Source: Flavipsychrobacter sp.
GTDB lineage: Bacteria; Bacteroidota; Bacteroidia; Chitinophagales; Chitinophagaceae
Assembly (NCBI GenBank): GCA_016786665.1
Contig: JAEUVZ010000030.1
Span: forward strand, 24,469 to 88,468
DNA length: 64,000 nucleotides
Reading direction: 5' to 3'
Shown here in pieces: positions 8,229-16,779 of the stretch (positions are counted from its first letter, which is position 1; every line of letters begins with the position of its first letter). A program made the position numbers and the translations under genes. The notes below the pieces were generated by a model. It did not search any database and was not told the DNA's origin. It worked only from the letters and a program-made list of their open reading frames with translations.

Positions 8229-8642
8229 ATGCAGGCGCAAAAAATAAAACGGTATGTATTAGCATCGGTGTTGGGGATTGTTGCACTTAATGCATTGGGC
8301 GGAGGCTACTACGGCATGTCCGGGGCAAAAGGTATTCCACTATCGTGGCTAGATGGGTCGCCGTTCCACTCGTATTTTATTCCCGCACTGGTTTTGTTCG
8401 TTGGCGTGGGTGGCAGCTGCGCTGTTTCGTTCGTTGCCGTACTCAGGGGGGCTTCCTTTGCGCGCATGGCGGCATTGCTCAGCGGGTTGCTGCTGCTGGG
8501 CTGGATACTGGTGCAGGTAAGCATTATAGGATATGTATCGTGGCTGCAGCCTGCAATGATTGTAGCCGCCATAGTGATACTAGCTCTTGTATGGCACCTG
8601 CCCGGCCTGCCGGGCAGGTATAATAAAAAGCAGGGACCATAA
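8229..8642 (+). CDS. Four-helix membrane protein, unknown function
   Basis: A 137-residue integral membrane protein. Hydrophobic segments lie at about 9-27, 45-70, 75-95 and 103-122, with a basic C-terminus (PGRYNKKQGP). No family is named with confidence; it resembles small uncharacterised inner-membrane proteins. ATG 8229 is preferred over TTG 8211 because of the -7 box at 8206. The stop codon lies in the loop of a hairpin. Confidence 0.65.
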   Translation: MQAQKIKRYVLASVLGIVALNALGGGYYGMSGAKGIPLSWLDGSPFHSYFIPALVLFVGVGGSCAVSFVAVLRGASFARMAALLSGLLLLGWILVQVSIIGYVSWLQPAMIVAAIVILALVWHLPGLPGRYNKKQGP

Positions 8643-8653
8643 AGCCCCTGCTT
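8628..8653. terminator. Hairpin terminator overlapping a stop codon
   Basis: AAGCAGGG (8628-8635) pairs with CCCTGCTT (8646-8653). The TAA of the upstream gene is in the loop. It lies between convergent genes. Confidence 0.55.
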
Positions 8654-8676
8654 AGCTACTTTTCAGTTGGCAACCA

Positions 8677-9168
8677 TTACTTTCCGGCGAGGTACTCGTC
8701 GAGGTTGGCGAGGCCGGCGGTAAAGCCTTCCTGGAAGCCCATAGATACAATAGTCTCCATGTCTTCTGCTTTGTCGAAAGTGATATCTATTTTTACCGTG
8801 GTGGTACCATCCGCTTCAGAGAAGAGCATGTGCCAGTACATTAGTGGCATGTCGTTGTTGAATTCGAACTGCTCGTTGCAGAATCCATCTACCGCTGTGA
8901 TACTCTCGTGCGGATTGATGGTATTGTAATCGTTCCGGCAAAGGTGGCGTTCGCCTTCCGGACCTACCATAGCGTAGTGCCAGCTGCCGCCTTCCCTGAA
9001 ATCCATTTTGTGTGTTACAGCCTTGTAGGGTTTAGGAGCCCACCATTGGTCTAGTATCTCAGCGGTTGTCCATGCCTGCCATACCAATGGTAGTTCTGCG
9101 CTGAACGGGCGCGTTACGGTCATTTTCTTGTTTGCCGGGTCTTTTTCGAAAATTGCCTGGTGCATCAT
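8677..9168 (-). CDS. SRPBCC / AHSA1-type START-like protein
   Basis: A 163-residue START/SRPBCC-fold protein of the AHSA1 (activator of Hsp90 ATPase 1-like) group. Seen: [23 protein letters not shown], then QWWAPKPY, a [10 protein letters not shown] strand, and the C-terminal helix [18 protein letters not shown]. Its ATG overlaps the TGA of the preceding ArsR-family gene (ATGA), so the two are co-translated. This ArsR-AHSA1 pairing is a well-known arrangement in which the regulator controls the START protein. The ligand is unknown. Confidence 0.9.
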   Translation of the reverse strand: MMHQAIFEKDPANKKMTVTRPFSAELPLVWQAWTTAEILDQWWAPKPYKAVTHKMDFREGGSWHYAMVGPEGERHLCRNDYNTINPHESITAVDGFCNEQFEFNNDMPLMYWHMLFSEADGTTTVKIDITFDKAEDMETIVSMGFQEGFTAGLANLDEYLAGK

Positions 9169-9485
9169 TTTTTTTGTTTTTTCAGGTTATCTAATACGGT
9201 ATCGAGTTGGCTGAAGCGAGTCTCCCATAGTTTGCGGAACTGCTCCATCCATTTATCTATTTCTTTCATCTTGTGGTAATTGAGGTAGTAATATATTTCC
9301 CTGCCGGCGTGCTCCTGCCGGAGCAGCTCGCACTCGGTGAGTATCTGCAGGTGTTTGGATATGGCCTGGCGGCTACTTTCAAACTGAGTGGCCAGTGCAT
9401 TGGGCGTCATAGCGCTTACCGCCAGCAGGCTGAGAATGGCCCTGCGGGTAGGGTCGGCAATAGCCTGGAAAACATCTCGTCTCAT
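9165..9485 (-). CDS. ArsR/SmtB-family winged-helix regulator
   Basis: A 106-residue repressor-type protein. Seen: [20 protein letters not shown], then [27 protein letters not shown] as the helix-turn-helix, and a GREIYYYLN wing. No metal-binding Cys cluster is visible, consistent with the AHSA1-linked branch rather than arsenic or zinc sensors. The start at ATG 9485 is chosen because the family N-terminus begins there, and because the operator and -7 box lie just upstream. It probably autoregulates via the dyads at 9492-9533. Confidence 0.92.
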   Translation of the reverse strand: MRRDVFQAIADPTRRAILSLLAVSAMTPNALATQFESSRQAISKHLQILTECELLRQEHAGREIYYYLNYHKMKEIDKWMEQFRKLWETRFSQLDTVLDNLKKQKK

Positions 9486-9491
9486 ATACTT

Positions 9492-9533
9492 GCAACCGTT
9501 TGATTGCAAATGTATGTGCAATTGTTTGGTTGC
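9492..9533 (-). promoter_or_regulatory. ArsR/AHSA1 operator-promoter with two GCAA-N8-TTGC dyads
   Basis: Two dyads, GCAA-N8-TTGC, lie at 9492-9507 and 9518-9533 (centres 26 bp apart). Together they form a larger inverted repeat: GCAACC-N5-ATTGCA mirrored as TGCAAT-N5-GGTTGC about position 9512.5. The -7 box TACATTTG (minus strand, 9514-9507) lies in the centre, with TTTG (minus strand, 9538-9535) 20 bp upstream as the -33 element. Bound repressor would cover the whole promoter. Confidence 0.75.
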
Positions 9534-9572
9534 GCAAATTTTTGGACGGAAATTATTTGTAAAAGGAGTATG

Positions 9573-9598
9573 AAAAAGGGATGCGTATCGCATCCCTT
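9573..9598 (-). terminator. Terminator of the BamE-like gene
   Basis: AAGGGATGCG pairs with CGCATCCCTT (9576-9598). A T run follows on the minus strand (A5 at 9573-9577 on the plus strand). It ends transcription from the 9603-10079 gene just before the ArsR promoter. Confidence 0.7.
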
Positions 9599-9602
9599 AA
9601 AG

Positions 9603-10079
9603 TTATTTCTTGCTTACCCAACCATTCATCTCGTAGCGCAGGAGTACGCCGTCTTTGAAGGAGAGATGCAATACATTCTCCTCGTACTGGTATTGGAGCA
9701 GGTGTACATCACGGCCTATTTTCATGTTACGTGGCATACCCAACGAAGCGACTACATCCTCTACCGAAGCGCCGATATTCAGTGCCTGGTTTTGTTTGGG
9801 GTCCCAATGTTGCTTTGCCGGGGTTCCATCGGTCACCGTACACTCCACCAATTCGCCGTTTTGCCAGTTCATCTGCACCATGTTGCTTCCCGCTGCGTAG
9901 CGCCAACTGGCGTGTTCATCTTTGCTCATTTGCCCGGTGGGCTTACCCAGTAATTTTTCCGCCTGTGCCTGGGTGGTTTGACCCGGCTTTATCTGCAGCC
10001 AGGTAGAAGCGTCTTTGCCGCCCTGTGCGGATGCCTTACAGGCAACTATCACCGCGGCAGCGAGGAATAATCTTTTCAT
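9603..10079 (-). CDS. Secreted protein with two BamE/SmpA-like motifs
   Basis: A 158-residue exported protein. The signal peptide is MKRLFLAAAVIVACKASAQ. The mature chain carries two motifs resembling the SmpA/OmlA (BamE) repeat: IKPGQTTQAQAEKLLGKPTG and LNIGASVEDVVASLGMPR. Such motifs occur in many small envelope proteins besides BamE, so I do not assign a BAM role. The start at ATG 10079 is set by the signal peptide; the in-frame start at 10139 would precede it with a non-signal sequence. Confidence 0.7.
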   Translation of the reverse strand: MKRLFLAAAVIVACKASAQGGKDASTWLQIKPGQTTQAQAEKLLGKPTGQMSKDEHASWRYAAGSNMVQMNWQNGELVECTVTDGTPAKQHWDPKQNQALNIGASVEDVVASLGMPRNMKIGRDVHLLQYQYEENVLHLSFKDGVLLRYEMNGWVSKK

Positions 10080-10156
10080 GAGTGGATGTTTACCGGAAAT
10101 AACGCCGGAGATAGCAGCTGTAGTATGTGTACAGAGCATATATTGGCTGCAATCAT

Positions 10157-10164
10157 TAAATTTG
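10157..10164 (+). promoter_or_regulatory. -7 box TAAATTTG
   Basis: Exact TAnnTTTG, 19 nt upstream of ATG 10184 of the DUF2200 gene. Confidence 0.5.
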
Positions 10165-10183
10165 AAGACCTAAACTATTGTGT

Positions 10184-10537
10184 ATGCATAACCTGGAGCG
10201 GGTATATAGAATGACGTTCGCCAGCGTATATCCCCTATACATTAAAAAGGCGGAGCGGAAAGGGCGTACTAAAGAAGAAGTGGATACTATCATCTACTGG
10301 CTGACCGGCTATAATGAAAAGACCCTGCGCCGGCAAATAGACAGCAAAGTTGATTTTGAATCGTTCTTCGCCGAAGCTCCGCAAATGAATGAGCACGTAG
10401 ACAAAATAACGGGGATGATATGCGGCTACCGGGTGGAAGAGATAGAAGACCCGGTGATGCGTAAAGTGCGCTACCTGGATAAGTTGATAGATGAGCTAGC
10501 CAAAGGAAAGAAAATGGAAAAGATATTGCGGGCATAA
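10184..10537 (+). CDS. DUF2200 family protein
   Basis: A 117-residue cytoplasmic protein. The family signature is clear: [20 protein letters not shown], then [15 protein letters not shown] and [32 protein letters not shown] in separate blocks. The function of DUF2200 is unknown. ATG 10184 is preferred over TTG 10178. The stop codon sits in the loop of a 9-bp hairpin. Confidence 0.9.
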   Translation: MHNLERVYRMTFASVYPLYIKKAERKGRTKEEVDTIIYWLTGYNEKTLRRQIDSKVDFESFFAEAPQMNEHVDKITGMICGYRVEEIEDPVMRKVRYLDKLIDELAKGKKMEKILRA

Positions 10538-10548
10538 CAGCCCGCAAT
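10525..10548. terminator. Hairpin overlapping the DUF2200 stop codon
   Basis: ATTGCGGGC (10525-10533) pairs with GCCCGCAAT (10540-10548), with loop ATAACA containing the TAA stop. It lies between convergent genes and has no long T tract. Confidence 0.6.
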
Positions 10549-10557
10549 ACCGGAATA

Positions 10558-11259
10558 TCAGAAGCGGAAATTGATAAAGAACCTGTTGGAGAAGGTGCCA
10601 AGGTCGAAGTCTGCAAGCCCGGTAGTGTTGCCATTCGTGTTAGTAGAACGGTACGACAGCTCCAAAGGAGACAGCTCCGCACCAAAACTTACTTTATTGA
10701 ACTGGAACTTGCCGCCAATGGTGGGCACGAAACCGACATAAGTCATGCTTACGGAGCTACCTGATGGCAGCAGGCGGAGATCGGTAGTAGAGTAGTAGGT
10801 GCTGCCAGGCTCCCGGTATTGTTTGGCTTCCATTTCGTCGGTGAAACCGGTGCCGGTACCACCCCTTACCTCCAGTGCGGCGAACAGGTACACCTTCCGG
10901 TAAAAGTGCCGCTGCATTTCTACACCACCACCAATAAAGGCCATATTAACATTGGTATTACTGAATACGGAATAGACCGTATCGCCAGAGGCGGACCGGG
11001 CAGATGGGGTGACGGTGTGTATGCTGTATCGTGCGTATGATGCCAGCGTGCGGTAGGCGGTGTTGGGCTTTACCCAGCGCTTGTACATGACACCCGCCAT
11101 TAATAATGAATTATCGGAGCCGGAGCTGATAACGGAATTGTGGAAAGTGCCTATCTCGTTCCGGGGGCTGGGCGGCGCTACCAGCGTGCTTTGCGTTTCC
11201 TGTGCGAATGACGGAAGCGACAAGGCTATACCTGCCAATACTAATACGTTTCTGTACAT
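10558..11259 (-). CDS. Outer-membrane beta-barrel-like protein
   Basis: A 233-residue exported protein: signal peptide ending SLPSFAQ (about residue 20), alternating hydrophobic and polar strands, and a C-terminal aromatic end RFFINFRF typical of outer-membrane barrels. The family is not recognised; the size suggests an 8-stranded barrel or a PorT/OmpW-like protein. It is transcribed alone, with the DUF2200 gene convergent. Confidence 0.65.
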   Translation of the reverse strand: MYRNVLVLAGIALSLPSFAQETQSTLVAPPSPRNEIGTFHNSVISSGSDNSLLMAGVMYKRWVKPNTAYRTLASYARYSIHTVTPSARSASGDTVYSVFSNTNVNMAFIGGGVEMQRHFYRKVYLFAALEVRGGTGTGFTDEMEAKQYREPGSTYYSTTDLRLLPSGSSVSMTYVGFVPTIGGKFQFNKVSFGAELSPLELSYRSTNTNGNTTGLADFDLGTFSNRFFINFRF

Positions 11260-11333
11260 GATGAGTGATTTGTACCTGAACGTTAAAGGTATGGATATAT
11301 TGTGCTTAGGCCAGCTCCGAGTAGTAAGTAACC

Positions 11334-11525
11334 CTACTCATTCACCATTCCTTCGGCTTGTTCTTTGCTGTCAGCCACAACTACTACGGTGTCTCTTGTT
11401 TCGTCGTAGTGGGTGCCGTGCTGTTCCAGCGCCCGCTGGTCGAAGTTCTCTGAGTTTACATCAGCGGATACTTCCCGTACAAATTTGTAGTTCAATTCTT
11501 CTCGTTCAAACAGATAATGTGCCAT
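11334..11525 (-). CDS. Small acidic protein, unknown
   Basis: A 63-residue soluble protein rich in Glu and Asp (FEREELNYKF, DVNSENFDQRALEQHG, a VVVV strand, DSKEQAEGM). No signal or membrane segment. Composition is coding-like and no overlapping gene competes. Function unknown. Confidence 0.55.
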   Translation of the reverse strand: MAHYLFEREELNYKFVREVSADVNSENFDQRALEQHGTHYDETRDTVVVVADSKEQAEGMVNE

Positions 11526-11641
11526 AAAGCATGAGATGTAAAAATCGTGCCTTTACTCCTTCAACGAAAGAGAGCACGCAGAAAGTATGAATGTATAGGT
11601 ACAAAGAAGAGGTGTTTCCGGCTGAATTCCTTATAAGCAAA

Positions 11642-11662
11642 GAGGAGGCCCATAGCCTCCTC
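11642..11662 (-). terminator. Hairpin downstream of the TonB receptor gene
   Basis: GAGGAGGC (11642-11649) pairs with GCCTCCTC (11655-11662) around CCATA. It lies 28 nt past the stop of the receptor gene. The 11526-11689 gap contains nothing else I can support. Confidence 0.6.
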
Positions 11663-11689
11663 CCTGGTTGTTTGAAAGATGTGATTGCT

Positions 11690-14062
11690 TTAGAACTTGA
11701 AATTGTAGGTGATGCTGGGTATTATCGGGAATATAGAAACCTGTTTCACCTTTACGTCTATGCCGGTATTAACATCGCCTTCGGTATCCAGGTATATGAA
11801 GTAGGGGTTCTGGCGGCTGTAGACGTTGTAGATAGAGAACGCCCAGCTTCCTTCCCATTTTCTTTTCTTTGGCTTCTTGCGTTGCGGCTTGTAGATAACA
11901 GAAAGATCGAGGCGGTGGTAGGCAAATACCCGGTAGGCGTTCAGTTCGCTGAACTGCTGCACCAGGGAAGACTCTATAAAGTACAGATTGGAGGGCAGGG
12001 TAATGGCATTGCCGGTAGCATAGATGAACACCCCGGAGAAGACCCACTTCTTGCTGAGCTCGTAAGAGCCTACCAGTGAGAGGTCGTGGCGGCGGTCGTA
12101 CTTAGCCGGGTAGCGCTTACCGCCATTCAGGTCGGGAAACTGGCGGGTTGTCCATGCCAGGGTATAGCCTATCCAGCCGGTGAATTTGCCCCGGGTTTTG
12201 TTGATAAAGAATTCGGAGCCGTACGCCTCGCCAGTGCCGTAAACGTAGTCCAGTTCGGGGTCGGTGAGGGAGCTGGGTAGATATCCCTGGCGGTACTCCA
12301 CCTGGTTTTTCATGTCCTTATAGTACACCTCTACCGATGCCTCTACCTTATCGTCGAGGAAGTTGCGGAAGTAACCGAGCGAGTATTGCCATGCCTGCTG
12401 CGGGCGTACGCGCAGGGTACTGGGCACCCATATGTCGGTGGGGAGGGTAGAGCCGTTGTTGGAAAGCAGGTGTATGTACTGGTAGCTTTTGGCCACGCTT
12501 GCCTTTACCGACGAGGCATCGTTGAACTGGATGCGGGCGTTCACCCTGGGCTCCAGTCCGCCATAGTTCTGTATCAGCTGTCCTGATCCGTAAATGGTGC
12601 TGTCTATGCGCTGGTTGCGGTAGTCGTACACATAATCGGTATAGGGGCCAATCTGCCCGAACCATGAATAGCGCACACCCGCGTTGATACGCAGCCATTT
12701 ATTCACGTCAAAATCATCCATGATGTAGGCTCCGGCTTCGTGAGCATATTTTATGAGGGCGTTGTCGGGGTTCAGTTCTACCGAGTCATTGAGGCTTCCC
12801 GAAATCTGGTTCGGGATGAACTTGTGGTAGGTGTAATTGACACCAGCCTTTATGTGGTGGTTGAAGGTGGTGTAATAGTCCAGGTCGCTTTTTATGTTCC
12901 AGTCGCGTACACCGGAAGACAATTTGAAGGTCGCCTGTTGCGCCTTGAACGACGAAGCAAAGTCGTAGTCGTTGTACACAACAGTGGTATTGGTAAATAT
13001 CTTGTTGCTGAACAGGTGGTTCCAGCGGAGGGTAGCGGTGTTGTTGCCCCAGGGTATTTCGGCGCTGAAGTTGCCGCTTTCGCCCTGGAAGCGGAACTTA
13101 TCAAGGCCCAGGTAGCCACTCAGGTATATGCGGTCTTTGTCGGTAATGTTGTAGTTAGCTTTCAGGTTAGCATCATAGAAGAAGTATCCGGAATTGCTGA
13201 GGGCACCCTTTACAAAAGGTTTCAATACCACATCGAGGTAGGTTCTGCGGCCGGAGAGCATAAAAGAGCCCTTGTCTTTTTTAATAGGGCCTTCCAGCGT
13301 GAGGCGGGAAGCAATCAGGCCGATGCCGCCCTCCGCGTGGTATTCTTTCATGTTTCCATCCTTCATTGATACATCCACCACAGAGGACAGGCGGCCGCCA
13401 TAGTTGGCCGGCATTCCCCCCTTAATGAGTGTTACATTTTTCAGCGCGTCGGAATTAAATACCGAGAAGAAGCCGAAAAGGTGGCCGGTGTTGTAGACCA
13501 CAGCATCATCGAGCAATACCAGGTTCTGGTCGGGCCCGCCCCCGCGCACGTAGAAACCGGAGTTGGCCTCGCCGGCAGCCATTACGCCGGGCAGCAGTTG
13601 TATGGCTTTCAGTATGTCGCTTTCGCCCAGTATCACCGGCAGGTTCTTTATCTTATCTACCGACAGACTGACAGTGCCCATTTCGGTGTTCTTTACGTTA
13701 TCGTTGCCCCGGGCATATACTTCTACTTCAGCCAGCTGCACCTGGTTGTTCATCTGTGCGTCGTACTGCATGTCGGTTACCAGCGCCAGTGTATCTACGC
13801 GGGTGATGTAACCTCCATAGGCAAATATGACCGTGTAATTGGATGCCGGTGCGGATATGGAATAGAAACCATATGCATTGGTAGTGGAAGTCTGCGAGAG
13901 TTCCTTTATGTGAATGGTGGCGCCTATCAGCGTTTCGCCGGTTTCGGCGTCCTTTACGTAGCCGCTCAGGGTTACCTTCTTCTGCGCAAAGGCAAGTGCC
14001 GGCAAAGCTATGAAGAGGAGGAAAAGTAAAATGTGCTTGTTTGCTCGTGTTATCCGTTGCAT
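11690..14062 (-). CDS. TonB-dependent receptor with CarboxypepD_reg-like N-terminus
   Basis: A 790-residue outer-membrane receptor. Order of parts: signal peptide (1-26); a carboxypeptidase-regulatory-like beta domain (about 29-105, GYVKDAETGETLIGATIHI); a plug (about 125-235) with GFYVRGGGPDQNLVLLDD, LIKGGMPANYGGRLSSVVDV; then a beta-barrel ending in SITYNFKF. It imports a ligand using TonB/ExbBD energy. There is no SusD homologue next to it, so it is not a classic SusCD pair. It lies 13 nt downstream of the DUF3347 lipoprotein gene on the same strand, so the two probably form an operon. Given the DUF3347 partner, metal transport is possible but unproven. Confidence 0.95.
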   Translation of the reverse strand: MQRITRANKHILLFLLFIALPALAFAQKKVTLSGYVKDAETGETLIGATIHIKELSQTSTTNAYGFYSISAPASNYTVIFAYGGYITRVDTLALVTDMQYDAQMNNQVQLAEVEVYARGNDNVKNTEMGTVSLSVDKIKNLPVILGESDILKAIQLLPGVMAAGEANSGFYVRGGGPDQNLVLLDDAVVYNTGHLFGFFSVFNSDALKNVTLIKGGMPANYGGRLSSVVDVSMKDGNMKEYHAEGGIGLIASRLTLEGPIKKDKGSFMLSGRRTYLDVVLKPFVKGALSNSGYFFYDANLKANYNITDKDRIYLSGYLGLDKFRFQGESGNFSAEIPWGNNTATLRWNHLFSNKIFTNTTVVYNDYDFASSFKAQQATFKLSSGVRDWNIKSDLDYYTTFNHHIKAGVNYTYHKFIPNQISGSLNDSVELNPDNALIKYAHEAGAYIMDDFDVNKWLRINAGVRYSWFGQIGPYTDYVYDYRNQRIDSTIYGSGQLIQNYGGLEPRVNARIQFNDASSVKASVAKSYQYIHLLSNNGSTLPTDIWVPSTLRVRPQQAWQYSLGYFRNFLDDKVEASVEVYYKDMKNQVEYRQGYLPSSLTDPELDYVYGTGEAYGSEFFINKTRGKFTGWIGYTLAWTTRQFPDLNGGKRYPAKYDRRHDLSLVGSYELSKKWVFSGVFIYATGNAITLPSNLYFIESSLVQQFSELNAYRVFAYHRLDLSVIYKPQRKKPKKRKWEGSWAFSIYNVYSRQNPYFIYLDTEGDVNTGIDVKVKQVSIFPIIPSITYNFKF

Positions 14063-14075
14063 TTCTCTTAAAATC

Positions 14076-14675
14076 TTAATGTATCGTTTCGGCCACTTCT
14101 CCGTATTCCAGCATCTTATTCCCGAAATAGGGGTTTCTTATTTCTTTGTCTTTACTCAGCCAGTAGGCTCCTTTGTCGTTGAAAGCGCCGGGGCAGTACT
14201 GGCGGTAGATGGTAACGTTCCTGAGGCCGCACAACGTAATGACCTGGTAAAAGTCGCTGGAGATAGCGGCAAAATGTATTCTCTTTTTCTCGCAAGACTC
14301 GTCCATCATCCCGGTCAGGTCGCGAACGCTGGCCTTAATGCTGGCCAGGTGGACGAATAGTTTTTGCGATACGCTCTCCATGCCGCTGAACAAAATAGGA
14401 TCCCAAAGGCTGTCGGTGTTGCTGACGAGCAATGCCGCCGCTATATCGGCCTGTGGGGCGTTGGTGGCTACCAGGGCGTCTTTCAGTTTGTAATAGGCGG
14501 CAAGAGAGGCGACAAGGTAGCGGGTGCCTTTGGCGTCCAGTTTACTTTCCGGGTCAGATTTAGCGGAGTCGGCTACGGTGGTAGCGGGTGCGTTGCTGTC
14601 ATTCTTCGGCGCGCCGCCTGTACAACCCGCCAGGGCTACTAGAGTATATAATAAAACGGCAGATACCAGACGCAT
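14076..14675 (-). CDS. DUF3347 lipoprotein with altered ligand residues
   Basis: A 199-residue predicted lipoprotein (LVALAGC, Cys18). The C-terminal half matches DUF3347, the domain also attached to CusB-type metal-efflux adaptors: YYKLKDALVATN, IYRQYCPGAFNDKGAYWL and EIRNPYFGNKML. In the family as I know it, the usual motif is CPM and the domain ends MLxCG. Here these read CPG (Cys161-Gly163) and MLEYG (Tyr191), so two putative metal-ligand positions are lost. It is the first gene of an operon with the TonB-dependent receptor. Confidence 0.85.
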   Translation of the reverse strand: MRLVSAVLLYTLVALAGCTGGAPKNDSNAPATTVADSAKSDPESKLDAKGTRYLVASLAAYYKLKDALVATNAPQADIAAALLVSNTDSLWDPILFSGMESVSQKLFVHLASIKASVRDLTGMMDESCEKKRIHFAAISSDFYQVITLCGLRNVTIYRQYCPGAFNDKGAYWLSKDKEIRNPYFGNKMLEYGEVAETIH

Positions 14676-14692
14676 CCCGGGAAAAATTTATG

Positions 14693-14700
14693 CAAAAGTA
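14693..14700 (-). promoter_or_regulatory. -7 box TACTTTTG for the DUF3347/receptor operon
   Basis: Exact TAnnTTTG on the minus strand, 17 nt before ATG 14675, divergent from the ABC-F promoter. Confidence 0.5.
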
Positions 14701-14731
14701 AAGTATGCTTTAATGCTAAACGCATTCGTCG

Positions 14732-14739
14732 TAATTTTG
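14732..14739 (+). promoter_or_regulatory. -7 box TAATTTTG close to the ABC-F start
   Basis: Exact TAnnTTTG, with only 8 nt between the box and ATG 14748. The transcript would have almost no leader. Confidence 0.5.
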
Positions 14740-14747
14740 TTTTAGTT

Positions 14748-16721
14748 ATGCTGATCTCATTACAGAATATTTCATTTTCATTCGGTTCCAGGACAATATT
14801 AGAAGACGCCAGCTGGCAGATAGGTACGGGCGAGCGAATTGGCCTCGTTGGGAGCAATGGTGCCGGAAAATCGACCCTTCTACGGCTCATTACGGGCGCT
14901 TACTCTATTGATAAAGGGGCTTTTAATAAACCCAAAGATGTAACTATCGGGTTCTTTAACCAGGACTTATTAAGTTTTTCTACGGATAATTCCATCCTTT
15001 CGGTATGTATGCAGGCTTTTGAAAAAGCGCATGAGCTGGAAAAAGTGATGGAAGATATACTGAAACAACTGGAGTCGAAGCCAGATGACGCGGTATTGCT
15101 GGATAAATACAGCCACGCCCTGCATGATTTTGAAGTAGCCGGGGGCTACGAAATGGAGCACCGTTCGGCGGAAGTACTGGAGGGCCTTGGGTTTTCCACC
15201 GCCGACCTGCAACGCCCCTATAACCAGTTCAGCGGGGGCTGGCGGATGAGGGTGTTGCTGGCTAAGATGATGCTGCAGGCCCCTGACCTGCTGCTGCTGG
15301 ATGAACCGACCAACCACCTGGATCTTCCGTCTATAGAATGGCTGGAGCGATACCTGGTGGGATACCCGGGCAGCGTGGTAATAGTATCGCACGACCGGTA
15401 TTTCCTGGACCGGATGGTGACGAAGATAGTGGAGGTGTGGCAGCGCGACCTGCACCAATACAGCGGCAACTATACGTTCTTCCAGAAGGAAAAGGCGGAA
15501 CGCATGGTGCTGCAGCAACGTTCGTTTGAGAATCAGCAGGACTATATCCGCCAGCAGGAGCGTTTCATTGAGCGGTTCAAGGCGAAAGCCTCCAAGGCCG
15601 CACAGGCACAGAGTGCCATGAAGAGACTGGATAAGCTGGATAAGATAGAGGCGCCGGACTCCAGCATGCCCACCATGAACATCAACTTTGATGTGGCGGT
15701 AACCCCGGGTAAAATAATATCGACACTCACTAATGTGAGCAAGAGCTTTGGCGAAAATAAGATACTGGATAACACCAGTGCAGAGATACTGCGGGGCGAT
15801 AAAATAGCCCTGATAGGGGCCAACGGCCGTGGTAAATCTACATTGCTGCGGATAATAGCCGGTACCGAGCCTATAGAAGGGGAACGTAAAGAAGGGCATA
15901 ATGTAGAGGAAAGCTTCTACGCCCAGCACCAGCTGGAATCGCTGAACATAGAAATAGACCTGCTGGAGGAAATGAAACGCAGCGGCAGTGGCAAAACAGA
16001 AGTGGAGCTTCGCCAGTTGCTGGGTTGTTTCCTGTTCAGCGGAGATGATGTATTCAAGAAAATAAAGGTGCTGTCGGGTGGCGAGAAGGCGAGGGTAGCG
16101 CTGGCTAAGGTTATAGCCGCCAAAGGCAACTTCCTGATGCTGGATGAACCGACCAACCACCTGGATATGCAGTCGGTAGAAATGCTGATAGAGGCCCTGA
16201 ACGAGTATGAAGGAACCATGATACTTGTATCGCACGACCGATATTTTATCAGCCGTACCGCCAATAAAATATGGCATATCGAAAACGGGAAGATAAAAGA
16301 GTTTGTAGGCACATATGATGAGTGGGTGGTGTTTGAAGAAGAGCGCAAGAAAAAACTGGAGTCCGCAGCCAAACAGCAAGCAGCACCCGCCCCGGTAAAA
16401 AAAGAAGAACAGCCGGCGAAAAAGGCGGAACCATCTAAAGCACAGCAAAATAGCAATGACGCCGAGGTGCGCGCTATGCGCAAGGAATACCAGAACCAGC
16501 AGCGGAATTTCCAGAAGCTGGAGGAGCAGCTCAATAAGCTGACCGAAGAGAAAAACGCATTGGAAGCCAAATTGGGCGACCCCTCGATTTATGCCAACAA
16601 AGATGAGTTCCAAAAGCTGGATAGCCAGTATAAACAAGTATCCGCCCGGCATGCCGATGTGAGCAGAGACCATGAGGTTGCTTTTGAGAAAATGATGGAA
16701 CTGGAGGAAAAGATTGGATAA
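14748..16721 (+). CDS. ABC-F family ATPase (Uup/EttA-like)
   Basis: A 657-residue soluble protein with two ABC domains and no membrane part, the ABC-F architecture that acts on ribosomes. Domain 1: Walker A GSNGAGKST (35-43), signature FSGGWRMR, Walker B LLLLDEPTNHLD. Then comes the inter-domain linker rich in Lys, Arg and Gln. Domain 2: GANGRGKST, LSGGEKAR, LMLDEPTNHLD. A C-terminal Ala/Lys/Glu-rich linker leads to a coiled coil (about 565-657), as in Uup. The role is probably translation rescue or ribosome-linked; antibiotic resistance cannot be inferred. Divergent from the DUF3347 operon. Confidence 0.93.
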   Translation: MLISLQNISFSFGSRTILEDASWQIGTGERIGLVGSNGAGKSTLLRLITGAYSIDKGAFNKPKDVTIGFFNQDLLSFSTDNSILSVCMQAFEKAHELEKVMEDILKQLESKPDDAVLLDKYSHALHDFEVAGGYEMEHRSAEVLEGLGFSTADLQRPYNQFSGGWRMRVLLAKMMLQAPDLLLLDEPTNHLDLPSIEWLERYLVGYPGSVVIVSHDRYFLDRMVTKIVEVWQRDLHQYSGNYTFFQKEKAERMVLQQRSFENQQDYIRQQERFIERFKAKASKAAQAQSAMKRLDKLDKIEAPDSSMPTMNINFDVAVTPGKIISTLTNVSKSFGENKILDNTSAEILRGDKIALIGANGRGKSTLLRIIAGTEPIEGERKEGHNVEESFYAQHQLESLNIEIDLLEEMKRSGSGKTEVELRQLLGCFLFSGDDVFKKIKVLSGGEKARVALAKVIAAKGNFLMLDEPTNHLDMQSVEMLIEALNEYEGTMILVSHDRYFISRTANKIWHIENGKIKEFVGTYDEWVVFEEERKKKLESAAKQQAAPAPVKKEEQPAKKAEPSKAQQNSNDAEVRAMRKEYQNQQRNFQKLEEQLNKLTEEKNALEAKLGDPSIYANKDEFQKLDSQYKQVSARHADVSRDHEVAFEKMMELEEKIG

Positions 16722-16779
16722 ACGCGATAGTCTTAATACTTTTATAGAAGCACATTCCTGACACAAAAAACTACTCATT

